From positions 1 through 64,000 of the forward strand of contig DATIZX010000043.1 in the NCBI GenBank assembly GCA_035516795.1: a stretch of DNA of 64,000 bases. Reading direction: 5' to 3'. Numbering within the stretch: position 1 is the first letter of the stretch; each line of letters starts with the position of its first letter. Source of the stretch: DATJBF01 sp035516795. Its GTDB lineage: Bacteria; Verrucomicrobiota; Verrucomicrobiia; Palsa-1439. Position numbers and translations under genes: made by a program. Shown here one piece after another: positions 17,264-24,485 of the stretch. The notes beneath the pieces were generated by a model. That model did no database searches. It was not told the origin of the DNA and saw only the letters and a program-made list of their open reading frames with translations.

Positions 17264-17660
17264 GCAGGTGGCGCCACCGTCCGGATTTATCGTGCGCGTG
17301 TCGCGAGGCTTGATTACGCCGCGGTGGTCCCCCTTATGATGCGGCTGATGCCATTTCTCTCCGTATCGGAAGCGGAACTGACTTTGTCCCCATGTTCGGC
17401 TCTTGGCATGTTCATGATTCGCCTTGTTTACAAAAACGACATAGCCTTCGGCAGTGGGTATCAAATCGGCTGCCCAATCGAAATAAGCGGCAGTTCCTTG
17501 ATTGAATTGGACAGCTTCCGGAATGTCTTGGCACTGTAACAGGAAGACAGCCTCCAACAGAAGCGGCAAATTCCCTATCGCCTGGAGAAGCTCTCTTCTC
17601 AACTGTTTAACGCAGATATACGCAGATTCACAGTTCGGAGTGTTCCACTTCTGATTTGCG
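17264..17660 (-). other. 397-base leader between symporter and binding-protein genes
   Basis: This stretch is open in the frame of the binding protein, yet it precedes its signal peptide. It contains a perfect palindrome GGTGGCGCCACC at 17267-17278, next to the proposed TTG start, and part of the 'ATCTGCG' repeat cluster. It may hold the binding-protein promoter and leader. I do not recognise a separate gene. Confidence 0.4.
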
Positions 17661-17680
17661 TCAATCTGCATCATCTGCGG
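17610..17680. repeat. Inverted 'ACGCAGAT'-type interspersed repeat cluster
   Basis: ACGCAGATATACGCAGATT (17610-17628) is a tandem pair of CGCAGAT units. The opposite-strand version follows at 17653-17680 (GATTTGCGTCAATCTGC, then ATCATCTGCGG), so the two arms can pair loosely. The repeat overlaps the 3' end of the symporter gene. It resembles short REP-like units built on CGCAGAT that occur in many copies in some bacterial genomes; copy number cannot be judged from this window. Confidence 0.45.
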
Positions 17681-19133
17681 GCTCCGTTTGCCGGGCGGTA
17701 CTTACCAGCTTGCCGCGGCGGGCTTCGAGCTCCGTGCGGATCTGGTGGGCGCGGCCTTCCGTGATCTCGTAGGTCAGGACTGCCAAGATGGCGATTGCGG
17801 ATGCGACCAGTGGAATGCCGCAGTCGCATGCGCGCATCAAATAAAGGGTTCTTGCCGGTTGCACAGTCTTCAGCGCAACATCGAAGCCCGTTGCGTTAAG
17901 AAGGTACCCGAAGATGAGCGAGGCAGCCGCCATGCCCAGTTTCACCATCCACCAGTAAATCGCCCCGTACATCCCCTCGCGGCGCTCGCCGGTGTTGAGT
18001 TCGTCCAGGTCACAGACGTCGGCCACCATCGCCCCGGCCACGGTGAAGAGCGAGCCGATCCCAAACGAAATCAGCGGAGCGGAGAGAAGCAACAGGTACG
18101 GATGCTCCGGGTTATACGTGAACCATTTCGCCACAAACCCGAACAGGGACACGAAGGTCATGATGAAGAATGTTCGCCGCTTTCCGATCTTCGTGGACAT
18201 CCACGTGGTCAGCCAGATGATGGCGAAGGTTGCCAAGGAGCTGGTGATGCCGAACCACTTGAAGAGATGCGAGGCCCGGCTCTCGTCGCCGCCGAACAGG
18301 TAGTACGTCATGTTGTAGAACGTGAACGACGAGCCGAGCTGGTAGCCGTTGAAGATCAGGAACGTGGCCAGGCAGAGCTTGAGGAACGGGCGGGATTTCC
18401 AGGTGGCGACGAAGCGCTTGAAGAACTTCGCGACGCTCTGGAGGGTTCCCTCGGTATCCGGCGGCGGCAGGCGCATGCGCTCCTTCGTGAAGAGGGCGGG
18501 CATGACGCCGAGGACGATGATGGACCCGCCGATGATCATGGCCAGCGTACGCGCACCCCGTACCGCCCCGAACTCGCCGGCAAAGATGTTCTTGTTGTAG
18601 ATGAACTCGTAGAAGAACGGGGCCAGCAGCCACGCGATCTGGCCCATGATATTGCTGAATCCCATCAGCCGGGTCCTCTCGTGGTAGTCCGGGGTCAGTT
18701 CGTATCCGTAGCCTACCAGCGGGATCGAGAAGATCGCATAGGCGGTGAAGAAGATGACCGAGGCGGCCAGAAAAACCCAAAAGTAGAACATCTGGGTATG
18801 CCCAGGGTACAACTGCCACATCAGGGCGAATATAATGCCCGAAAGAATGGCGCCCCAGAAGATCAGCGGGCGACGGCGGCCCCACCGGGTTCGCGTATTG
18901 TCGGAGACATGACCGACGATGGGATCGATAAATGCGTCGAAGAGGCGGGGGATCGACCCGAGCAGGCCTACGAGCCGCGGGTCCATCTTGAGACCGAGAT
19001 TCAGGATGATCGGCAGGGCGCCGACGGCGGCTGCCTGCAGATTGTTGGCAAGCATGCCCAAGCCGTACGCGAACTTCTGCATGAAGGGCAGGCGATCTTC
19101 GGCCGCCGTTTCATAATGTTCCGTTTTTCGCAT
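17661..19133 (-). CDS. GPH-family glycoside:cation symporter (MelB-like), 490 aa
   Basis: A twelve-helix inner-membrane transporter. DAFIDPIVGHVSDNTRTRWGRRRP is the cytoplasmic loop motif of the glycoside-pentoside-hexuronide:cation symporter family, with the aspartates of helix II in place. A second family block is VADVCDLDELNTGERREGMY. These carriers import glycosides with Na+ or H+. An AGGAGAGA site lies about 9 bases before the ATG. It is upstream of and on the same strand as the ABC importer, so the locus has two kinds of uptake system. The last 14 bases overlap an inverted repeat. Confidence 0.9.
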   Translation of the reverse strand: MRKTEHYETAAEDRLPFMQKFAYGLGMLANNLQAAAVGALPIILNLGLKMDPRLVGLLGSIPRLFDAFIDPIVGHVSDNTRTRWGRRRPLIFWGAILSGIIFALMWQLYPGHTQMFYFWVFLAASVIFFTAYAIFSIPLVGYGYELTPDYHERTRLMGFSNIMGQIAWLLAPFFYEFIYNKNIFAGEFGAVRGARTLAMIIGGSIIVLGVMPALFTKERMRLPPPDTEGTLQSVAKFFKRFVATWKSRPFLKLCLATFLIFNGYQLGSSFTFYNMTYYLFGGDESRASHLFKWFGITSSLATFAIIWLTTWMSTKIGKRRTFFIMTFVSLFGFVAKWFTYNPEHPYLLLLSAPLISFGIGSLFTVAGAMVADVCDLDELNTGERREGMYGAIYWWMVKLGMAAASLIFGYLLNATGFDVALKTVQPARTLYLMRACDCGIPLVASAIAILAVLTYEITEGRAHQIRTELEARRGKLVSTARQTEPADDAD

Positions 19134-19379
19134 CTGACCGTTTCTCTCCTAGTCTCCCACTGGTAGGAAATTGCTTTTCAGGGGGTTCCGCATGGGCGCC
19201 AGCAGGGGAGTTAAGTGGGGAGCCTCGATCCTCCGTTGACAGCCTGAAACGTTCGCGACGCCTGCAAAACCCTCCTCTGGGCGCATTCTGCCCTTCGGGG
19301 TCTCAAGTTGGAAGGAACCCGGTCCGGAGTCAAGCCGAACGGGCGGTGATGGGCATGGGTTTGCCATCGCCGGTTGGAG

Positions 19380-19702
19380 GCGGTTGTCTGAGGTTTCGTT
19401 CTCTCTACTCGGCGTAGGTTTCCGGGCCGAAGGGGATGTCGTCGTAGAACGGTTCCCGGATGTACCCGAGTTCGAGCGGCGGAGGCGGGGCGCGATCGGT
19501 TCACCGGGCTGGGCCTTCCCATTAGGTCGAGGTGACGGAGGATCTTCTCGACGGTCTGGTCATCCTCGATCGGCGAAATCAACCGCATCTGGCCGCCGCA
19601 TTTCGGACAGAGCAGCGGGTCAACACCCCACGCTTTCTTGATCAGTGCGCGCCAAGTGCGGGAGATCTGTCTTTGGCTTCGCGTTGTTCTCCAATCGTTC
19701 AT
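19380..19702 (-). pseudogene. C-terminal remnant of an IS91-like transposase
   Basis: The minus strand encodes WRALIKKAWGVDPLLCPKCG, then GQMRLISPIED and VEKILRHLDL. This is the zinc-finger C-terminal block of IS91-type Y2 transposases (pattern W-x-x-LIKK-x-(Y/W)-x-VDPLLCPKCGG). The frame breaks after LMGRP. The true tail, ELGYIREPFYDDIPFGPE, is in another frame and ends near 19398. The catalytic N-terminal part is missing. It lies directly behind the CBM-like gene. About 250 further bases towards the symporter gene carry no gene and may be the rest of the element end. Confidence 0.7.
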
Positions 19703-20346
19703 TCGTACTTCACGTCATCGACGTAAAACGTGATCGGCTTCCCCTGCCCGGAGACAGTCCAGCCAAAGCCCGTCTTTATGCGGCTGAGATCCTTGCCGGC
19801 CAAATCGATGGAGTATTGCGTCCAGTCCCTGGTCAATACCACATCTAGTTCGCCGCTCGCCGTATCGAAGTGAGGTTTCTCGCGCTTGATCACCCCAAAC
19901 ACAAATTTGACTTTTTCGCCGCCGGTTTCACCCCGCGCCCAGAACGTCAGTTTGGTGGCGCCGCTGAGGTTGTAACCCCCGGGTTTATCGCCCCAATCAT
20001 TGGGTGGGTCTTGCCAAATGATTCCACCCCATTGCCCGGGAGCCAAGTACTGCAGTTTCATGCAAGTCGCACCCTCGTGCGGGTTGGTTGTACATCTATC
20101 GTCCATTCGGACGGCACCATAATTCCCCATCCAGCCGGAGGGAACGTACGGTGACGAAGTTACGTCCGCGTACACTATCAATTTGGCGGCTGGTGCGGCG
20201 GGCGTAGGCACCTCGCTCTGAACCTTCACACCCGCAAGAGCGTTCCATCCCGTTAGAAGAGCCAGGCACAAAAAGCCGCAGGCGGCTCGTCTTCGGCCCG
20301 CCGGTCGATTCCAAAACGTTGCCGCTTGCTTTGATGAATTACTCAT
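19699..20346 (-). CDS. Exported single-domain carbohydrate-binding-like protein, 215 aa
   Basis: A signal peptide (AACGFLCLALLTGWNALAG) precedes one beta-sandwich-type domain with PYVPSGWMGNYGAV, PPNDWGDKPGGYNLSGATKL and FWARGETGGEKVKFVFG, ending ITFYVDDVKYE. The domain is clearly homologous to the C-terminal domain of the adjacent glycosidase, so it arose by tandem duplication and is probably a free-standing glycan-binding module. The ATG at 20346 overlaps the upstream stop (ATGAGTAA, 8 bases), which implies translational coupling. An ATG at 20358 would add four residues. Confidence 0.75.
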   Translation of the reverse strand: MSNSSKQAATFWNRPAGRRRAACGFLCLALLTGWNALAGVKVQSEVPTPAAPAAKLIVYADVTSSPYVPSGWMGNYGAVRMDDRCTTNPHEGATCMKLQYLAPGQWGGIIWQDPPNDWGDKPGGYNLSGATKLTFWARGETGGEKVKFVFGVIKREKPHFDTASGELDVVLTRDWTQYSIDLAGKDLSRIKTGFGWTVSGQGKPITFYVDDVKYE

Positions 20347-22150
20347 AACGAATATCATCGAGATAGAATGTCACGGGCTTGCCGGCGCCGGCGAGGCTCC
20401 AGCCAAAGCCGCCCTTGATGCAACTGAGATCCTTGCCGGTCAGATCAATGGAGTATTGCTTCCAGTTTTTGATCAGTTCGACTACAACCTTGCCATTGGC
20501 CGTGTCGGGAAAAGGCTTGTCCTCGCGGATTCCACCGAACGAGAAATCGACCTTCTCCCCACCCGTCTCACCACGGGCCCAGAAGATCAATCGAGTAGCG
20601 CCGCTGAGGTCATAACCGCCTGGTTTATCGCCCCAATCGTTGGGCGGATTCTGCCACACGATACCGGCCCAACCACGCGGTTCGCGGTACTCCAATTTCA
20701 AGCAGGTCTTGCCCGAGTGCGGGTTGTCTTTCCAGTCAGGCGTATATCCGATCGCGCCTGCGTTGCCAACCCAACCCGAAGGAACATACGGCGGATTGTC
20801 CTGCTGATCTCCGAACACGATCAATGGCAGCGAAACTCGGCGCGCCTGCGGCTTCGGCATCGGGCCGTCTACAAAAAGTGGGATGTTCGCCACGGCGCCA
20901 CCGCTGGTGGCTGTGCGAACATAAGCGTACAAACAGTAACCGCCACCTTCGGCCGGCATCCTCAATTCCGCTTCCTGGTCCGTGGCTTTGATGATCGAAT
21001 CCGGATACTCCGCCGCTTCAGTCATTTCATCTCCGCCGGTGCCGTACTGAAACCAGTCGCGCTGCAACTTCCACGAGACCTGGATTGGCTCGCCGTCCGA
21101 GCTGGCCGCGTCCAACAGCGCACGCACAACGGCGCCCGTCGTCACTCGGCCGTCGCCCTCGGCAAGTTTGAGGCTCTTGATTTTCGGGCAGGGATTCGAG
21201 ACCGGCGTGCCATTCCAAAGTTCCATCATCGTATCCACCGCGGCAAGTTTGGCGCCGTCGGGCAGGAACATTCCATACCATGTCGCGCTGGCCTCGCGTT
21301 TGAATCCCCAGGTGAACGCATACGATCCAAGGCACATTCCCTTTCCTCCGACGATCGAGCTGAGGTAGGTTCTCTGATACCAGTTTGCCTTCTCGGTGCT
21401 GCTCAACTCCGGTGCGGCGCCCCAAGTGGTCTTCTTCATCTCCCATACGCCGGGGGGACCAAACTCGGTGATCACGTAAGGCTTCGTGCCGCCCAGTTTC
21501 CGATAGCGCTCAGCAATCGACTCGCCGCCGGCATAGGTATTGATGCCCAAGACGTCGATGCTCGGGCAGTACTTCTGGAGGAGCGATACCTTGTCGCCGC
21601 CAATCTCGGCGAATACCGTCATCGTCGGATGATTGGGATCTTCCTTCTTGATCATGGCGGCGATGGCCTCGATGGCCTTGTAAACGGCGGGGTCACCGGC
21701 CGGCTCGTAGTTTTCCATCTCATTGCCGATGCCCCACATCAGCACCGCGGGATGATTCCGATAGCGCAGAACTGCCTCCCGGGCTCTCTCAAACTGGTCC
21801 CGAACCGCCTTGGCGTTGTGATAATCGAACCCGTGCCGCTTTTGTCCGAGCCAGATTCCAACGGTCACAGTCAGGCCGAGCTTCTGGGCCTCGTCAAGTT
21901 GCTCTTCGAGGTCGTCGGCACCCCAAGTACGAAAGGAATTGCCACCACATTTGGCCAACAGCTCCATGGAACCGTTGCCCCCGACACCCTTGATGAAGTA
22001 AGGCTTCCCTCCGCACAATAATTGCCAACCTGCATGACTCTTAACGACTTCCACGCGAACAGGTTTTGCTGCACAAGCTTCGCTGACAGCAAGCGTCGCG
22101 AGCATGAGAATGATCTGGGCGAGGTAAGGAATTCGGAGGGCTTTTTTCAT
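20339..22150 (-). CDS. Secreted GH2/GH5-like clan A glycosidase with C-terminal binding domain, 603 aa
   Basis: A signal peptide (residues 1-28) precedes a TIM barrel resembling the catalytic domain of GH2: GKPYFIKGVGGNGSM, the acid/base E144 in WGIGNEMENYEP and the nucleophile E229 in PYVITEFGPPGVW. A linker region (about 330-430) with a beta-sandwich pattern follows. The C-terminal carbohydrate-binding-like domain (about 440-603) is duplicated in the next gene. Several barrels of this build act on beta-1,3-glucan or related glycans, but the linkage cannot be read from sequence. It heads a two-gene unit with the binding-module gene. Confidence 0.85.
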   Translation of the reverse strand: MKKALRIPYLAQIILMLATLAVSEACAAKPVRVEVVKSHAGWQLLCGGKPYFIKGVGGNGSMELLAKCGGNSFRTWGADDLEEQLDEAQKLGLTVTVGIWLGQKRHGFDYHNAKAVRDQFERAREAVLRYRNHPAVLMWGIGNEMENYEPAGDPAVYKAIEAIAAMIKKEDPNHPTMTVFAEIGGDKVSLLQKYCPSIDVLGINTYAGGESIAERYRKLGGTKPYVITEFGPPGVWEMKKTTWGAAPELSSTEKANWYQRTYLSSIVGGKGMCLGSYAFTWGFKREASATWYGMFLPDGAKLAAVDTMMELWNGTPVSNPCPKIKSLKLAEGDGRVTTGAVVRALLDAASSDGEPIQVSWKLQRDWFQYGTGGDEMTEAAEYPDSIIKATDQEAELRMPAEGGGYCLYAYVRTATSGGAVANIPLFVDGPMPKPQARRVSLPLIVFGDQQDNPPYVPSGWVGNAGAIGYTPDWKDNPHSGKTCLKLEYREPRGWAGIVWQNPPNDWGDKPGGYDLSGATRLIFWARGETGGEKVDFSFGGIREDKPFPDTANGKVVVELIKNWKQYSIDLTGKDLSCIKGGFGWSLAGAGKPVTFYLDDIRYE

Positions 22151-22262
22151 CTATTCAACGTGATGTGAGAATCTTAAAGGTGATCAAGCAACAAAGTCTA
22201 ACCTTCCTTGAAACCCGCAAAAAAAATCAGACGCAGCCGCATTGGATCCACCGAGTCGTGAA

Positions 22263-22288
22263 CGCTTTCAATCGGTTGATTGTTCGCG
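22263..22288. promoter_or_regulatory. Degenerate LacI-like palindrome upstream of the clan A glycosidase
   Basis: CGC-nnn-CAATC-GGTT-GATTG-nnn-GCG forms an imperfect 26-base palindrome whose core resembles the locus operator (CAATCGnTTG). It lies 113 bases upstream of the minus-strand glycosidase start at 22150. The outer bases differ from the main operator set, so regulation by the same repressor is uncertain. Confidence 0.35.
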
Positions 22289-22383
22289 TTTCACCCATCA
22301 CGGCTGCGCCTTTATCGATAAGCCATGTTCAACTTAAAAGGGGTTAGGCCAAGGTCGCACGCCCGCAACTGCCGTTATGGGTC

Positions 22384-23139
22384 TTATGGGTCGTACATGA
22401 AATTGCGGGCCTTGAGCCTGCCGTACACCAATGTCTCTACGTGCGAGTCACAGAAGAGAAAGTTCGCTGCTTTGTTGCCCAAATGTCGGAATCGGAGGAA
22501 ACCAACACTTGCAGTACAGCCAGAACAATCCTGATTGTCTCGCGAAAGTGCAACGGAAGTTAAGATATTATCCGCAGTGGCAGGGTTATAAGCTGTTTTG
22601 CTCATGGCCACTCCTTGAAAGTTGGCAGCAGAGTCAAAATCACCTGAGTAGAATATATCTTGCTGAATACCGTCGGTAACCAAAACCACCTCGGAAGGAC
22701 GAATTACTTGACTTCGTCTGTAAAGTGTATAGGTGGGAATCGAACTTGGGGGCATTAAACGAGTATGGGCCGAATACGTTAACCTTATGGTTAAGCCAGG
22801 CTTTCTTAGTACGCCAGAGGGACAGAGAAATCCCTTGCTGCTATCAATGGTACTGGCATAGGTGGTCTGATTCTTCGCCATATAATGAGCGATAAACAGC
22901 GGCCAATCTCCGACCGTATCTACGAATCCAGGCGGATAGTAGTCTTCGTGGTCGTCAGCATACATGTTAATGGCCAAACCAATCTGCTTCAGATTCGAGA
23001 CGCACAGCGCGCTTCTGCCCTTTTCCCGGGCCTGACTTAATGCGGGGAGCAACATTGCCGCCAGAATCCCGATGATCGCAATCACGACCAGCAACTCGAT
23101 CAACGTAAAAGCTTTGTTACTTTCCTTAGACGTTCTCAT
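22384..23139 (-). CDS. Type II secretion-like pseudopilin, 251 aa
   Basis: The N terminus MRTSKESNKAFTLIELLVV shows the prepilin cleavage region with Ala before Phe and Glu at +5. The long hydrophobic helix and LPALSQAREKGRSALCVSNL follow. The C-terminal motif RHLGNKAANFLFCDSHVE corresponds to the H-x9-DG region of this family but with CDSH in place of DG. I chose the ATG at 23139 over a TTG at 23172. It lies about 230 bases upstream of the glycosidase gene on the same strand. It is the second such pseudopilin next to a glycosidase in this window. Confidence 0.83.
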   Translation of the reverse strand: MRTSKESNKAFTLIELLVVIAIIGILAAMLLPALSQAREKGRSALCVSNLKQIGLAINMYADDHEDYYPPGFVDTVGDWPLFIAHYMAKNQTTYASTIDSSKGFLCPSGVLRKPGLTIRLTYSAHTRLMPPSSIPTYTLYRRSQVIRPSEVVLVTDGIQQDIFYSGDFDSAANFQGVAMSKTAYNPATADNILTSVALSRDNQDCSGCTASVGFLRFRHLGNKAANFLFCDSHVETLVYGRLKARNFMYDP

Positions 23140-23322
23140 CGTTTGACGGAAACTCCTCTGTCGATTCAACAATGTCCCGCAGAAGACAAAACATCCCCGC
23201 CTGCATGTTTTGTTTAACCATGATAACGTTCGCTGACTTGTTCAAGGTTTCCCAACTTCCACACATCACGACTACCTCCTCGTCATCGGAAACCCTCGGC
23301 GAACTACAGCCAGCCTGAGTTG

Positions 23323-23359
23323 TTCCCGCTTATCCAGGCTAAAACTGGATAAGCGGGAA
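23323..23359. terminator. Long perfect stem-loop after the first PEP-CTERM gene
   Basis: A 15-bp perfect stem (TTCCCGCTTATCCAG / CTGGATAAGCGGGAA) with a 7-base loop lies 18 bases beyond the stop codon of the minus-strand PEP-CTERM gene. No T-run follows, so it may act as a Rho-assisted terminator or as a 3' stabilising structure. Confidence 0.55.
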
Positions 23360-23376
23360 ACATTGCCGACAACGAA

Positions 23377-24108
23377 TTAACTGCGCCGCTTCTTCCAGCC
23401 AAGCGCTCCAAGACCCAACAAGCCGCTCAACACCAATGCGATGCTGCTCGGCTCCGGAATTGGACCAACCTGAATGTCGCCATAGCTCGAATTCTCGGTA
23501 ATCCACACATCCGGACCTTCTACCTCGAACCCATACTGCACATGGCGCGTCGGATCATCCACCGTCGCCAGGCTGACACTGAACGCACCATCAGTCAGCG
23601 CCACCGACTGCTCGTTGTACGACGAGTAATCCGGTGCGAAGTCCTTGACGAACGCGACAGCGGTCCATCCATTTCCAAGCGGATCCGTGCTGCCAAGCAA
23701 AGTGCTTTCCAACACAGTTCCGCTGAACGTCAACGTCTGATTCGGTAGCGAACCGACTTCCACGTACATGTCCGCGGCCGTAATCTTATTCCCGATCGCT
23801 CCTGGCGCACCTCCGCCAATGTACCAAAACGTACTCGGGTCATTGACGCTGTTCGGTTTCAACGTCAGCACCGGACCGGAAAACGTCGCAACCAGATCAG
23901 CGGTGCCCCAGGCACTGCCGAAGATATACGGTCCCACATCTGGCGGATACGGACCCATGCTCGCATTCTGTGGAATATCGAACACGTTCAAGTACCCAAT
24001 CCAAGATGCGCCCGGATCTACCGTGACTGACATATCAGCCCTCACATTGGCGAATGCCGACAGCGCGACGCATACAATACCAAGAATCAACCTCTTTCCC
24101 TTCTCCAT
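23377..24108 (-). CDS. PEP-CTERM sorted surface protein, 243 aa
   Basis: A signal peptide (LILGIVCVALSAFANVRA) is followed by a beta-rich body with no recognised enzyme motif. A C-terminal sorting signal follows: PEPSSIALVLSGLLGLGALG, then WKKRRS. This matches the PEP-CTERM tripartite tag cut by exosortase in the inner membrane. The ATG at 24108 has an AAGGGAGAA site about 7 bases upstream; the in-frame GTG at 24126 overlaps that site and is unlikely. LacI-type palindromes at 24158-24173 and 24321-24334 lie in its upstream region, so it probably belongs to the glucan regulon. Confidence 0.88.
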   Translation of the reverse strand: MEKGKRLILGIVCVALSAFANVRADMSVTVDPGASWIGYLNVFDIPQNASMGPYPPDVGPYIFGSAWGTADLVATFSGPVLTLKPNSVNDPSTFWYIGGGAPGAIGNKITAADMYVEVGSLPNQTLTFSGTVLESTLLGSTDPLGNGWTAVAFVKDFAPDYSSYNEQSVALTDGAFSVSLATVDDPTRHVQYGFEVEGPDVWITENSSYGDIQVGPIPEPSSIALVLSGLLGLGALGWKKRRS

Positions 24109-24157
24109 AAGCTTTTCTCCCTTCACCTTGTTGATCTACCTCGCTACCCACCATTGG

Positions 24158-24173
24158 CTGCAAATGATTGCAG
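24158..24173. promoter_or_regulatory. LacI-family operator (site 1)
   Basis: CTGCAAATGATTGCAG has perfect 6-base arms (CTGCAA/TTGCAG). It is identical, base for base, to the palindrome at 26909-26924. It lies 50 bases upstream of the PEP-CTERM start codon, where a repressor could block the promoter. Confidence 0.7.
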
Positions 24174-24320
24174 ATTCTGGGAAACATGTCAACAAAATTC
24201 ATCAAGCTTTTAAGTGCAGCGAAATCCCCCAAGAATGGCAATAAAACCCACATCATTTGAGGCTCACCACATTGACCACGACTTTAGGATAAGCCTTTAT
24301 TCAGGTAGACTTTTACAGTC

Positions 24321-24334
24321 TGCAATCGTTTGCC
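24321..24334. promoter_or_regulatory. LacI-family operator (site 2)
   Basis: TGCAATCGTTTGCC contains the symmetric core GCAA-TCGT-TTGC. It lies in the 377-base gap between the PEP-CTERM start and the 3' end of the triple-CBM gene, about 150 bases from site 1, a spacing that could allow looping. I see no gene in this gap. Confidence 0.6.
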
Positions 24335-24485
24335 AACGAAAGAACTGTTCGTCTTGTATCTTCCGTTGGCTGTCAAGGTGGGCCACATTGTCGCGCACTG
24401 CCCGAGGCCCCTCAAAGCCAAGCCGCCGTCCCCCAACAGGAACGGCGGCTCAGTAATTCAGCTAATTTACTACCTTCGATCAGCG

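Noticed and set aside
15839..17674. Sugar-binding protein starting at the ATG at 17674
   Set aside because: This would place 137 residues before the signal peptide and lipobox and would overlap the symporter gene; the downstream TTG gives a normal export signal.
17610..17680. CRISPR array
   Set aside because: Only a few short CGCAGAT units in inverted arrangement; no regular direct repeats with spacers here or elsewhere in the window.
17688..19166. Plus-strand frame of 492 codons across the GPH symporter gene
   Set aside because: Charged, repetitive composition without domains; the minus strand encodes a clear twelve-helix transporter.
20456..22021. Plus-strand frame of 521 codons across the clan A glycosidase gene
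   Set aside because: The minus strand has signal peptide, catalytic residues and binding domain; the plus-strand product shows none of these.
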